Source: Caulobacter sp. SL161
GTDB taxonomy: Bacteria; Pseudomonadota; Alphaproteobacteria; Caulobacterales; Caulobacteraceae
Assembly (NCBI RefSeq): GCF_026672375.1
Contig: NZ_JAPPRA010000001.1
Coordinates: forward strand, 2,108,001 to 2,172,000
Length of the DNA: 64,000 bases
Reading direction: 5' to 3'
Below the pieces are notes generated by a model. It did not search any database. It saw only the letters and a program-made list of their open reading frames with translations, and was not told the origin of the DNA. Positions 33,225 through 42,235 of this stretch are shown one piece after another. The position numbers and the translations under genes were made by a program. Each line of letters begins with the position of its first letter. Position 1 is the stretch's first letter.

Positions 33225-34211
33225 CTACAGTCCGCGATCATGGACGCGGATGTCGGTGATGCGGCGCTCGCCGCCGACGCGTCCCAGCTGGACGACGACC
33301 TCCACGAGGCCACGGACGTAGTCGAGCGTCTCGCTCCGGCTCAACGACAGCCCGGCCTGCATCACCATCAGAGAAATCTGATCCAGCGCGCCTTCCGGCG
33401 TGTTGGCGTGGACTGTCGTGAAGCTGCCCGGGTGGCCGGTGTTGATGGCGCGCAGGAAGGTCGCGGCCTCCTTGCCGCGGATCTCGCCGACGATGATCCG
33501 GTCCGGCCGAAGCCTCAGCGAGGCCTGCAGCAGATCATCGACCGTCACCTTGGCCTCGCCCAATTCGCCCTTCACGGCCACCAGCCTTACGGCGTTGGGG
33601 TGACGGACCGCGATCTCCGGAGCGTCCTCGACCGTGATCACGCGCTCATCCTTCGGCACGGTCGCCAGCAGCGCGTTGAGGAAGGTGGTCTTGCCGGATG
33701 AGGTGCCGCCCGAGATCAGGATCGTCTTGCGCGCGGCGACGGCCGCGCTGAGGAAGCCGATCGGGTCCTCGAAAGCCAAGTCGGCGTCCCGGCGGGAGGC
33801 GACTGCTCGCTCGGACCGCAAGGGGCCCCGGCAAAAGGCGCTCAAGGGGGCGTCGATCGACAGGTGACGGCGGATCGCCAAGCTCCAGCCATCGTGGGCG
33901 GCGGGCGGGCCGACCATCTGGATGCGTTCGCCGCCGGGCAGGGTGGCCGCCAGCAGAGGGTTCTCGCGGTTGACGCCCTGGTGCGTGGCGCGCGCCACCT
34001 GGGCCGCCAGGCGCGAGAGCAGGTCGGTGGTGATCTCGGGCGCCTCGACGCGCTGCATGGCCGGTTGGCCCGAGCGCTCGATCCAGGCCTCGCCGGGCCT
34101 GTTGACCAGGATTTCGGTGACGTCCTCCTGCTCGAGCCAGCGGGAGAAGGGCCTCAGATAGGTCTTCAGATAGACGCCTTCGAAGGCGGCGAGTTCGGTG
34201 ACGTTGGTCAT
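33225..34211 (-). CDS. virB11: T4SS ATPase VirB11
   Basis: 328-residue hexameric ATPase. Walker [16 protein letters not shown], Asp box [12 protein letters not shown], His box [39 protein letters not shown]. The N-terminal domain opens with [28 protein letters not shown], typical of VirB11/TrbB. The ATG at 34211 overlaps the virB10 stop (ATGA). Last gene of the operon. Confidence 0.95.
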   Translation of the reverse strand: MTNVTELAAFEGVYLKTYLRPFSRWLEQEDVTEILVNRPGEAWIERSGQPAMQRVEAPEITTDLLSRLAAQVARATHQGVNRENPLLAATLPGGERIQMVGPPAAHDGWSLAIRRHLSIDAPLSAFCRGPLRSERAVASRRDADLAFEDPIGFLSAAVAARKTILISGGTSSGKTTFLNALLATVPKDERVITVEDAPEIAVRHPNAVRLVAVKGELGEAKVTVDDLLQASLRLRPDRIIVGEIRGKEAATFLRAINTGHPGSFTTVHANTPEGALDQISLMVMQAGLSLSRSETLDYVRGLVEVVVQLGRVGGERRITDIRVHDRGL

Positions 34212-35278
34212 GACGCCGCCTCCGAGAAGTCCAGGTCCCGGGCCACGAAGACCTGGATCGGCGCGCCCTGCGGCACGCGGATGGTCGGCGAGATCTTGCC
34301 GGAGCTCTGCAGGGCCGTGGACGCGCCCGAGGCGTCCGTGGTTGCGCCCAGCACGACCGTCGAGCCCCCCCCGATGGACGACGCCGCGCCCGCGATCGTG
34401 GTCATGAGCACCGCCCCACCGTAGCGCTGCCAGAAGTGCCGATCGACCTTACCCGACAGGCCCGCCTGGCCCAGCTCGTCCGTGGTCGGCGAGCCCAGCT
34501 GCACCGACACACCATCGGGCCGCAGCAGCCGGGTCCAGACGATGAAGGCGCGCGACTGACCGATCGACGCGGCGCTCTTGTATTCGCCGACCAGGCGCGA
34601 TCCGCGCGGGATGACAACGCTCTTGCGGTCGAACGAGCGGACGTCCTGGCTGACGATGGCGCGCGCGTAGCCGGGCAGGTCGGAATTGACCGCTGTCTCC
34701 AGGACGGCCGCGATCACCGTACCCTGGGCCACCATGTGACTGGCGTTGGAGAGACGGGAGGCCGTGCTGGTCGGCACGCCCTGTTCAGCCGCGCGACCCG
34801 CGAACTGTTCGTCGGGGGTGAAGTAGACCGCGTTCTTCGAGGTCGCCGCCTGGGCCGGGCCGGTTCGTCCGACCGACCCGGCGGACGCAAGCGCGGGCGA
34901 GCTCTGGTCCAGCACCAGCAGCGGCGAGGGCGGGGCGGGCGCCGCGACAATCGTCGGCGGAGCCTGAGTGGCCTGGGACGCGACGATGGGCGGCGGCGCG
35001 ATCGGAGGCGCAACCGGCGACGCTGGGAGCGGAGCGGTTTCCTCCGCGATCGGCGCGGCCGCGTTCGCCTGGCGGCTTTCTCGGCCGTGCGAGAGGCCGG
35101 CCAGGGCCACGCCGCCCATCGCCACCACCACAAGCAAGCCGGCGGCGAGGCCCAAGGTCTCGGCGCTCTTGGACCGGCGGGGTATCTCCGGCGCGGCGCG
35201 TGTCGAGGCCGCCTGGAGGTCCTCGCTCGACATCTGGTCCCGGGGATCGATAGCGGCGCTCATGCCAAAGGCCTTCAT
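34208..35278 (-). CDS. virB10: T4SS core protein VirB10
   Basis: 356 residues. Cytoplasmic N-terminus, one membrane helix (AAGLLVVVAMGGVALAGL near residue 50), a long Pro/Ala-rich periplasmic linker (SPVAPPIAPPPIVASQATQAPPTIVAAPAPP) and the C-terminal TrbI/VirB10 barrel domain (GTVIAAVLETAVNSDLPGYARAIVSQDV, VIPRGSRLVGEYKSA, DELGQAGLSGKVDRHFWQRYGGAVLMTTI antenna region). Both ends overlap neighbours by ATGA. Confidence 0.93.
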   Translation of the reverse strand: MKAFGMSAAIDPRDQMSSEDLQAASTRAAPEIPRRSKSAETLGLAAGLLVVVAMGGVALAGLSHGRESRQANAAAPIAEETAPLPASPVAPPIAPPPIVASQATQAPPTIVAAPAPPSPLLVLDQSSPALASAGSVGRTGPAQAATSKNAVYFTPDEQFAGRAAEQGVPTSTASRLSNASHMVAQGTVIAAVLETAVNSDLPGYARAIVSQDVRSFDRKSVVIPRGSRLVGEYKSAASIGQSRAFIVWTRLLRPDGVSVQLGSPTTDELGQAGLSGKVDRHFWQRYGGAVLMTTIAGAASSIGGGSTVVLGATTDASGASTALQSSGKISPTIRVPQGAPIQVFVARDLDFSEAAS

Positions 35279-36105
35279 TGGGCGATCTCCTGTGTCGGGG
35301 TGATCAGCCGGGCCAGACGCCCGGTCTTCGCGGGCTTGACCTCGGCGGCGGCGCGCGGCTGTGGCGCGGCCTCATCGAGCTGCGGGGTCTGGTAGGCGTC
35401 GTTATAGAGGGTGGCCACCGAGGCCCCTCGGCGCAGCACCAGAGCCGGCGCCACGGCGTCGACGACGATGTAGTCACCCTTGACGCTGTAGTTGACCATG
35501 GCCTCGGACTTGTCCGGACCCAGGGTGTAGATCGCCGGCGCGGCGACGCCGTCCGCCCATTTCAGCCAGGTCGACTTGCCGTCGTCGAAGACCCGCACGG
35601 GCACATTGGCGCTGGCGCCGGTGAAGGTGTAGGCGGCGTTGCGGGCGGCCGGTGGCGGCGGCGCGTCCTCAGCCGGAGCCGGCGGCGCAAGGGGAGCCGT
35701 TTCCGCGATCGCCTGCGGCTTGGGTTCGTTCGGATAGGTGAAGCGCAGATCGTAGACGACTTGTCCGGCCTTACAGGCTGCGGCGCCGCGGACCGAAAGC
35801 TCGAAACTGTAGCGACGCCGGTCGGTGACCACCATCATGTTGGTGTGCGCAGCCGGTTGGGTGGGCTTCAGGAACAGCAGGTCCGAGCGCTTGTTCGGCG
35901 TCACCTGCCAAAGATTGGAGTCGCCCATGGCGATGTTTTCGATGCGCTCGCCCTCGGCGAAGGCGATGGTCGACTGAAACCCCGGGCACCCCGACAGGGC
36001 GACGACGACCTTGGGGTCATAGGCCAGCTCACGGATGCGAGGGTCAGCGTGGGCGGGCGTCGCAGCGGCGAGGCTGGCGGCGGCGAAGAGGGTGGCTTTC
36101 ATCAT
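35275..36105 (-). CDS. virB9: T4SS core protein VirB9
   Basis: 276 residues with signal peptide MMKATLFAAASLAAATPAHA. The N-terminal domain has DPRIRELAYDPKVVVALSGCPGFQSTIAFAEGE, and the C-terminal domain NAAYTFTGASANVPVRVFDDGKSTWLKWADG plus VVDAVAPALVLRRGASVATLYN matches the VirB9/CagX family. A Pro/Ala linker separates them. VirB9 normally pairs with the VirB7 lipoprotein, not found here. ATGATGA start region overlaps virB6. Confidence 0.93.
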   Translation of the reverse strand: MMKATLFAAASLAAATPAHADPRIRELAYDPKVVVALSGCPGFQSTIAFAEGERIENIAMGDSNLWQVTPNKRSDLLFLKPTQPAAHTNMMVVTDRRRYSFELSVRGAAACKAGQVVYDLRFTYPNEPKPQAIAETAPLAPPAPAEDAPPPPAARNAAYTFTGASANVPVRVFDDGKSTWLKWADGVAAPAIYTLGPDKSEAMVNYSVKGDYIVVDAVAPALVLRRGASVATLYNDAYQTPQLDEAAPQPRAAAEVKPAKTGRLARLITPTQEIAQ

Positions 36106-37307
36106 TTGACCAGTCCGGAAACAGGCTTTGCGAGGGACGCGGCTTGCGGGCGGTAGCGTTGCCCGAGGCCCGCATTGCGGCGGCGGGCGTCGTTGTCGCG
36201 TGAGGTCGAGACCGTCTGCACGGCGTCCACGCGGACAGCGACGGCCTGGGCGATACGGGCGGCCTCATCTGCGCCTGCGCCCGTAGTCGCGGCGCGGTCC
36301 AAGGCGGTGATGACCTGGGCGGCCCGCGGCTCGATCGAAGCCGGCGACAGGGTCGTCGGCGCGAAGGACGCGCTGGCGGCGGTCATCTGCTGGAGGATGT
36401 CCGTGACCGCCGGTTCGCGTTCGGCGTCTTCGCCGAACACCCGCCAGTTGCGGACCAGGCTGGCGCAGGTCCACAGCAGCATGGCCATCAGGCCGACATA
36501 GACGACCGCGCCCATGAAGAGCTCCAGCACCGGCCGCAGATCGGCTACGGCGGACGCGGGATCGTCGGCGATGACGTCGACCAGGGGGCTGAGCAACGCG
36601 ACCGCGCCGGAGCCGGCCAGGACGGTCAGCAGCGGGGCGAGGGCGAACATGACGGCCGTCCGCAGCCAGCCTTCGAACAGGCCGCGCGTCGACTTGAACA
36701 GCGCTAGGACGACAAAGACCGGGCCCAAGGCCAAGAGCAGGGCCAGCAGGATCCGGGTCAGGACCAGGGCGCCGGCCGTTCCCAGCAGCAGCAGGAGCCC
36801 GCTCAGCCACACCAGGGCCGAGGCCATCTGGGGACCCGCCAGCGGGCCCAAGGCCTTTGACGCGCCGGGCGTGGAGTCGCCCAGGGCCTTGGCGATGTCG
36901 GCGAAGCGGTCGAACAGGGCGTCTAATCGAAACGCGAAGCCTCGCGCCCCGGCGGTTGGGCCCGACAGCTGACGTAGGATCTCTTCGGGCCCTCCGACCA
37001 GGAAGCCATAGGCCATGGCGTGGTAGGCGGGCCAAGAGGTGGCGAAGGTCAGGACCAGGCCGATGGCCAGGATGCGCGGCGTCAAACCGGCTAGGCTCAG
37101 GCGTGTGCGGCCGGTCATGAAGCCCAGCGCGATGAAGCCGACGTAAAGCGTCAGCAACGCGGTCAGGACCAGCGAGAAGACGCCGCCGCCGCCGAACAGG
37201 CGTCCATAGGCGTTGGCGACCGCCGCGTCGACGTGGCAGTCGACCGAGATCAGAGCGTGGCTGACGCCGGTCGCCGCGGCTGAATTGAAGGCGCTGCAGC
37301 TGCTCAT
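36102..37307 (-). CDS. virB6: T4SS inner-membrane protein VirB6
   Basis: 401 residues, from the ATG at 37307 (MSSCSAFNSAAATGVS), which overlaps the virB4 stop. At least six membrane segments are visible (GVFSLVLTALLTLYVGFIALGF; ILAIGLVLTFATSW; ALVWLSGLLLLLGTAGALVLTRILLALLLALGPVFVVLALF; GAVVYVGLMAMLLW). The block GPVFVVLALFKSTRGLFEGWLR is the signature of TrbL/VirB6. The soluble C-terminal tail ends in SGLVK. It directly follows virB4, with no virB5 between. Confidence 0.9.
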   Translation of the reverse strand: MSSCSAFNSAAATGVSHALISVDCHVDAAVANAYGRLFGGGGVFSLVLTALLTLYVGFIALGFMTGRTRLSLAGLTPRILAIGLVLTFATSWPAYHAMAYGFLVGGPEEILRQLSGPTAGARGFAFRLDALFDRFADIAKALGDSTPGASKALGPLAGPQMASALVWLSGLLLLLGTAGALVLTRILLALLLALGPVFVVLALFKSTRGLFEGWLRTAVMFALAPLLTVLAGSGAVALLSPLVDVIADDPASAVADLRPVLELFMGAVVYVGLMAMLLWTCASLVRNWRVFGEDAEREPAVTDILQQMTAASASFAPTTLSPASIEPRAAQVITALDRAATTGAGADEAARIAQAVAVRVDAVQTVSTSRDNDARRRNAGLGQRYRPQAASLAKPVSGLVK

Positions 37308-39718
37308 CGTGCGCCCACCAGTCGGACGTCCGGCTGGCCTCCTGTCTCGATCGGCCGCCCGGGCCAGTCGGTTCCAAGCAAGTGGCGCCACCAGCCGGCG
37401 GGGTGGTCGCCAAAGCGCGCGCGGAGATCGTCCAGGCGGCGCACCGTGGCTTCGCGGCCCGAGAGCAGCGTCAGCAACTCCGGCTGTCCGCCAAGGTCCA
37501 GCCGCGCGACGACGCTATGGTTCTCGTGTTTGACCAAGAACGCGCGCGCGTGGGCCGGCAGGTTGCGGACCAGCTCCAATTCGTGCGCCGTCAGGCCGAA
37601 GCCCGCGCAATAGTCTTCGGGCGTGGCGCGCGGGTTGGGCATGAACACCTGGGCGCCGGCTTGCTCGATGATCGCCGAGGCGATGCGGCTGTCCAGCGCG
37701 TCGCGGGCCGACTGGGTGCCAAAGCCCAGGATGGCGTTGCGCTTGCGCAGGGTCTTCATCCAGTCGCGGATGCGCGCGGCGAAGACCTCGTCGTCGAGGG
37801 CCTTCCAGCCCTCGTCGATCAGGATGATGGTCGGTTCACCGTCGAGACGCTGTTCGACCCGGTGGAACAGGTACATCATGGCCGGCGTGCGCAAGTTGGG
37901 ATCGTCCAACAGCGCGGTCATGTCGAAGCCAAGCGTGCGGGCGTTCAGGTCCAGTCGATCTGTTGGGTTGTCGAACAGCCAGGCGTGCTCGCCCCGGCCG
38001 ATCCAGGGCGCCAAGCGCGAGGCCAGGTCGCCCTCCTGCGGTCGACGTCCGCCCGCCAGCAGTTCGGCGAAGTAGCGCAGGCGGCGATAGCCCGGCTCCT
38101 GGTCGTAGTTGGCCTCGACGGCGGCCGCGATGGTGGTCTCGTCCTCAGAGGTGAGCGTCTCGCCAGGTTTGGTGACGAGCTTGCCGATCAGGGCGCGCAG
38201 GAACGCGCGGTCGGCCGGAGAGCCCTCCAGCTGCAGCGGGTTGAAGCCGGTGATCTCGCCCGGGCGCAGGGTCGCATAGTGGCCGCCGACGGCGCGCAGG
38301 AAGATCTCCGCGCCGCGATCCTTGTCGAAGAAGATGGTCCGGGGCGCGAACCGCTGGGCCTGGGCCGTCAGGAAGTTCAACAGGACGGTCTTGCCCGAGC
38401 CGGACGGCCCGATGACCGTGAAGTTGCCGAGATCGGCCTTGTGAAAGTTGAAGAAGTAGGGCGTGGCGCTGGTGGTCTCGAGCACCGTCACTGCAGGCCC
38501 CCAGTGGTTCCCGTCGGCCGTCCCCACCGGGAAGCCGTGGAAGCTGGCGAAGCCGGCGAAGGCGCCGGTCGAGATCATGGCGCGGCGGGCGATATACTTC
38601 TCGTTGCCGGGGAATTGCGCCCAGAACGCGGGCTCCAGGTTCAGGGTCTCGCGAACCGCGACGCCGCCCAGGTCCGCCAGGGCAGAGGCCGCGTCCGCGC
38701 AGGCGCGGTCGAGGGTTTCCAGGTCCTGCGCCCGGACCAGTACGGAGAGGTGATGCTCGCCCATCGCCGAGCGGCCCGAGCTGAGGTCGTCCTTGGCCTC
38801 CATCAAGCCGCGACGCAGGGACTGGGCGTCGTCGTCGGCCGCCCGGAAGCGGCGCAGGGCCAGCGACACCCGCTCCGTCGAAACCTGGCGATCGACAAAG
38901 GCGAAGCTCTCGCTGAGCGTCATTTCGCAAGGCAGGCGCAGCAGGGCGTCCAGCATGCCGGCATGAGCGTGCGGCGGGTATTCCTTCAGCGACAGGATCG
39001 CCGCGAAGCTCTTGCCGCCGGGGCCCTTCTGCTCGATGGCGTCGAGTCCGAAGCTGGTGCGGTTATAGGGTAGGTGGTGACCGGCGTCGCCGTCGGGCGC
39101 CAGCATCGGACGTAGCTCGCCGTTGTACAGCGCCGACAGCAGCTCCAGCGGCTCGGAGCAGACGCCATTGTCGGTCTGGTAGGCGTCGAGCTGGCGCGCG
39201 CCATAGCCGCTGAAGGCCGCCATGACCGCCTCGCGGGCGCCGTCCAGCTCGCGGACCTCTCGGGCCAGGGCCGCTTCGCGCTCGGCCGGGGTGAAGCCCT
39301 TGGAAAACAGCCCACCGGCGCGTTCGATCAAGCCGACCTTACCCTTGGGCGGCCGGCGCAGGATCGTCACGAACAGGTCGTTGACGAACAGGCGACGCGA
39401 AGCGATCCGCTCGCGCCAGCGCGCGTCGATCAGGGCCGAGACCGGGTCGGCGTCAACGGCCGGCGGCGCCACCGTCACTCGGCGGCGCAGGATGTGGTGG
39501 TGGATGACGTAACGGCTATGGGCGATGGCCCGCATGGCGCTTTCGCGGGCGGCGTGGCGGTGGTTGAGCTCCGGCGTGTCCGCCGTCTCGAACGCAAAGC
39601 CTTCCAGATGCAGGCACTGCATCAACGAGCCGTCGCGGAGCACGACGGTGCGGCCGTCCCGCAGTCGGGCGTAGGGCAGGCGGTCGCCGGCCAGGTCTTG
39701 CTGAGCGAAAAGCGCCAT
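37304..39718 (-). CDS. virB4: T4SS ATPase VirB4
   Basis: 804 residues. Walker A GPSGSGKTVLLNFLTA near residue 440, Walker B PTIILIDEGWKALDDEVFA near 640, and a GFGTQSARDAL motif. The N-terminal half carries CagE/VirB4 family blocks (GAFAGFASFHGFPVGTADGNHWGPAV). Full length for the family. VirB4 energises pilus assembly and substrate transfer. It starts five bases after virB3. Confidence 0.95.
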   Translation of the reverse strand: MALFAQQDLAGDRLPYARLRDGRTVVLRDGSLMQCLHLEGFAFETADTPELNHRHAARESAMRAIAHSRYVIHHHILRRRVTVAPPAVDADPVSALIDARWRERIASRRLFVNDLFVTILRRPPKGKVGLIERAGGLFSKGFTPAEREAALAREVRELDGAREAVMAAFSGYGARQLDAYQTDNGVCSEPLELLSALYNGELRPMLAPDGDAGHHLPYNRTSFGLDAIEQKGPGGKSFAAILSLKEYPPHAHAGMLDALLRLPCEMTLSESFAFVDRQVSTERVSLALRRFRAADDDAQSLRRGLMEAKDDLSSGRSAMGEHHLSVLVRAQDLETLDRACADAASALADLGGVAVRETLNLEPAFWAQFPGNEKYIARRAMISTGAFAGFASFHGFPVGTADGNHWGPAVTVLETTSATPYFFNFHKADLGNFTVIGPSGSGKTVLLNFLTAQAQRFAPRTIFFDKDRGAEIFLRAVGGHYATLRPGEITGFNPLQLEGSPADRAFLRALIGKLVTKPGETLTSEDETTIAAAVEANYDQEPGYRRLRYFAELLAGGRRPQEGDLASRLAPWIGRGEHAWLFDNPTDRLDLNARTLGFDMTALLDDPNLRTPAMMYLFHRVEQRLDGEPTIILIDEGWKALDDEVFAARIRDWMKTLRKRNAILGFGTQSARDALDSRIASAIIEQAGAQVFMPNPRATPEDYCAGFGLTAHELELVRNLPAHARAFLVKHENHSVVARLDLGGQPELLTLLSGREATVRRLDDLRARFGDHPAGWWRHLLGTDWPGRPIETGGQPDVRLVGAR

Positions 39719-39723
39719 AGGCG

Positions 39724-40020
39724 TCAGGCCTCGTAGGAGTTACAGCCGAACCGCTTGTAGGAGCGGGTGCGCGGGCACTTGCTGACGCGGGTCAGCCACA
39801 GGTCGAAGATGCGGGGTTCGCGCAGGCAGGCGACGTAGCCGACCGCGTGGATCGCCAGCGCCCCGGCGAACGCCCAAAAGCTCTTCGTCATCAGAAAGAT
39901 CTCGGTCGTCGCGACCCCATTGATGATGAAGAAGCTGTAGGTGACCCCGGCGAACATCTGAGGCTGGGTCAGCGCCCGGAAGACGGGCGTGCGGGCCACT
40001 GTGTTGTCCGCGCCCGCCAT
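39724..40020 (-). CDS. virB3: T4SS protein VirB3
   Basis: 98 residues. TPVFRALTQPQMFAGVTYSFFIINGVATTEIFLMTKSFWAFAGALAIHAVGYVACLREPRIFDLWLTR is the VirB3 family layout: RAL/RP-like N-terminus, two membrane helices and REPRIFDLW. The ATG at 40020 is two bases after the virB2 stop. Confidence 0.92.
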   Translation of the reverse strand: MAGADNTVARTPVFRALTQPQMFAGVTYSFFIINGVATTEIFLMTKSFWAFAGALAIHAVGYVACLREPRIFDLWLTRVSKCPRTRSYKRFGCNSYEA

Positions 40021-40022
40021 GA

Positions 40023-40346
40023 TTAGGCGCCCCCAGCGGCGGCCTGGATGCCGCCGACGATGGTGGCTGCGCCGAACAGGATGAAGCAGCCCAAGATCAC
40101 GGTGGCGCCGTAACGCCAGTTGAGGCGGCCCGTCAGCATCATGAAGCCGACGACGCCCACGGCCATGACCGCCACTGCGGTGGCGACATTGCCCATCAGG
40201 CTGTCCTGCATCCAGATGACGGCCGACAGCAGCGGCGAGGCGCCCTGCGGCGCGCCGGCTTGAGCATGGGCGGGCCCGGCGGCCAGAGCGGCGACGGCCG
40301 CGATGGCGAGGGCGTTGAGCGGCAGGGTGCGGATCGGATGTTTCAA
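40023..40346 (-). CDS. virB2: T4SS major pilin VirB2
   Basis: 107 residues, start TTG at 40346, overlapping the virB1 stop (TTGA). Signal peptide (LNALAIAAVAALAAGPAHAQA) and two membrane helices (MGNVATAVAVMAVGVVGFMML; ATVILGCFILFGAATIVGGI) with the GRLNWR loop between them match the TrbC/VirB2 pilin. No in-frame ATG is near the N-terminus. Confidence 0.88.
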   Translation of the reverse strand: MKHPIRTLPLNALAIAAVAALAAGPAHAQAGAPQGASPLLSAVIWMQDSLMGNVATAVAVMAVGVVGFMMLTGRLNWRYGATVILGCFILFGAATIVGGIQAAAGGA

Positions 40347-40915
40347 GGCTGATCTCCCGATTGAGGGTTGGTCTGGGCGAGGCTGGTCGAAGCCAGGCGG
40401 TTCAGCGCCGTGGCGACATAGGTTTGGGTTTCGCGGTAGGGCGGCACGCCGTCGTGACGGGCGACGGCTCCGGGGCCGGCGTTGTAGGCGGCGAGGGCCA
40501 GGTCGATGCGACCGTCGAACTTGTCGATCATCTGGCGCAGATAGGCCGCGCCACCGTTGATGTTTGCGACGGCGTCGCGCGGGTCCACGCCCAGCGTTCG
40601 GGCCGTGCCGGGCATCAGCTGCATGACCCCGATCGCCCCCTTCGGCGACACGGCGGCCTGATTGTAGGCGCTTTCCTGACGGGCGATCGCGTCGACGAGC
40701 TCCGGCGCGAGGGCATAGCGGGCGGCCGCAGCGTCAATCACAGGAGCGAAGGGACTCCGCGCGGCCTTGGGCGTCGGGCTCTGCTGTCCGCCTGGCTGGA
40801 CCGCGCTACTGGTCCGCCGCGTGACGCCGTCATCGCCGACCTCGAACACCTGGGCGTGCGCCAGCGCGGGGAGCCAGAGGGCGATCGCTGCGATGATGAC
40901 GGCCGTGGGGCGCAT
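40343..40915 (-). CDS. virB1: T4SS lytic transglycosylase VirB1
   Basis: 190 residues from the ATG at 40915 (MRPTAVIIAAIALWLPALAHA, signal peptide). The SLT domain has the catalytic Glu in AIARQESAYNQAAVSPKGAIGVMQLMPGTARTLGV and the NINGGAAYLRQMIDKFDGRIDLALAAYNAGPGAV block. It opens a path through the cell wall for the secretion machine. First gene of the operon; the 164 bases upstream hold a large inverted repeat. Confidence 0.92.
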   Translation of the reverse strand: MRPTAVIIAAIALWLPALAHAQVFEVGDDGVTRRTSSAVQPGGQQSPTPKAARSPFAPVIDAAAARYALAPELVDAIARQESAYNQAAVSPKGAIGVMQLMPGTARTLGVDPRDAVANINGGAAYLRQMIDKFDGRIDLALAAYNAGPGAVARHDGVPPYRETQTYVATALNRLASTSLAQTNPQSGDQP

Positions 40916-41009
40916 CGTGGCGGTTCCTGTGAGGCGGTCCCTTCGACCGCCGTTGTGGTCTTTGTGACGGGGCGGAACGTCGGCGTTGGGGCGCTTGGCG
41001 CTGGGTTTC

Positions 41010-41045
41010 GAAACAAAAGTCGCTCGATTTCGAGGGCTTTGTTTC
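41010..41045. repeat. Nested inverted repeat upstream of virB1
   Basis: GAAACAAA (41010-41017) pairs with TTTGTTTC (41038-41045), and inside CTCGA-TT-TCGAG is itself a palindrome. Read on the minus strand it ends in a T-rich ACTTTTGTTTC, so it may terminate the GT2 transcript; it may also be an operator of the virB operon. Confidence 0.5.
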
Positions 41046-41079
41046 AGGGTTGAGCGGGTGGCGCGGCGCTCCTTCCGGC

Positions 41080-42231
41080 TTACGCGCGCCAGGTGATCCG
41101 GGCGGTGGCGATGTAGTTCCAGAGCGCGCCGGTGGCCGCGCCGAGGAAGGCGGCGGCGGCCCATGGCGCCCCGTGACGGAAAGCGATCTGGGAGACCTCG
41201 AAATTGGCCCAGGCGCTGGAGCCGCAGATCATGCCGAACGACACCAGCCCCGAGATCCATCGCCAGCCCCGGTTTGATCGGTCGCCGTAGGTCAGGATGT
41301 TGTTCAGGACATAGTTGGACAGGATCGCGCCGCTGAGCGCGGCGATCTGGGCCAAGCCGAACGACAGGTTCAACAGACGGTAAGCCGTTCCCAGGATCGC
41401 CAGATGAACGCCGAAGCCGAAGGCGCCGACGCAGCCGAAGGTCAGGAAACGTCGGCTGATCAGTCCTCCCGAGCCGCCCTCGACCAGGGTGGCCAGGCAG
41501 TCCCAGGCCACGGAAAGCGAGAACTTGCTCTCGCCTTGAGTGCGAAGGCCGAACTTGTAGCCCAGTTCGCGAATGCGCCCCGGCGGGAAGGCGGGATTGG
41601 CGACGATCAGTTCGAGCAGGATCTTGAATCCGCGACCGGCCAGATTCGGCGCGCGGGCGTCGAAGGCCTCGCGTCGGATGGCGAAGAAGCCGCTCATCGG
41701 ATCCGAGAGCTGGCGCAGGCCGGACGTGTGGGCCAGCCCTGTTGCGACCTGACTGATCTGGGCGCGCCAGCCGCTCCAGGCGCCGACGCCGCCGTTCTCC
41801 ACATGGCGGCTGCCCACCACGAGATCGGCCTCGTCATCCAGCAGGACTTGCAGCATCGCTGGGAGGAGCTTTGGGTCGTGTTGACCATCGGCGTCCATCA
41901 CGGCGAGGTAAGGCGCGCTGGAGGCCAGGGCCCCTTCGATACAAGCGCTGGCAAGCCCGCGGCGACCGATCCGACGCAGGATGCGAACCCGTGGGTTCAC
42001 GCCGTGCCAGCGCCGGACCTCCTCGGCGGTGCCGTCCGGCGAGTCGTCGTCCACCACGATCAGCTCCCACCGGATATCGGCGAGCGCGCTCGTTAGCCCG
42101 GCGACCAGGGCTGGAAGGTTAGCGCGCTCGTTGAACGTGGGGACGATCACGGAAAGCTCGACCGGCAGCAGCCGCGACGGTTCCGCAGGAATGGCGTTCC
42201 TCAGGGTCTTGGTGTCGACGAGCGCGCCCAT
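41080..42231 (-). CDS. Polyprenyl-phosphate glycosyltransferase fused to GtrA domain
   Basis: 383 residues. The N-terminal part is a GT2 dolichyl-phosphate-mannose-synthase-like transferase (LSVIVPTFNERANLPALV, ELIVVDDDSPDGTAEEVRR, YLAVMDADGQHDPKLLPAML, the GSRHVENGGVG block). From about residue 255 to the end is a GtrA domain with four helices (FLTFGCVGAFGFGVHLAILGTAYRLLN; AQIAALSGAILSNYVLNNILTYGDRS). Such fusions make and flip a lipid-linked sugar for envelope glycosylation. It lies four bases after the dioxygenase-like gene, and the PMT-type enzyme at 43434 could use its product. Confidence 0.88.
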   Translation of the reverse strand: MGALVDTKTLRNAIPAEPSRLLPVELSVIVPTFNERANLPALVAGLTSALADIRWELIVVDDDSPDGTAEEVRRWHGVNPRVRILRRIGRRGLASACIEGALASSAPYLAVMDADGQHDPKLLPAMLQVLLDDEADLVVGSRHVENGGVGAWSGWRAQISQVATGLAHTSGLRQLSDPMSGFFAIRREAFDARAPNLAGRGFKILLELIVANPAFPPGRIRELGYKFGLRTQGESKFSLSVAWDCLATLVEGGSGGLISRRFLTFGCVGAFGFGVHLAILGTAYRLLNLSFGLAQIAALSGAILSNYVLNNILTYGDRSNRGWRWISGLVSFGMICGSSAWANFEVSQIAFRHGAPWAAAAFLGAATGALWNYIATARITWRA

Positions 42232-42235
42232 GGGA

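Noticed and set aside
33225..40915. Conjugative element or integrated plasmid around virB
   Set aside because: No relaxase, VirD4, integrase, tRNA or direct-repeat boundary is seen; codon use matches the chromosome.
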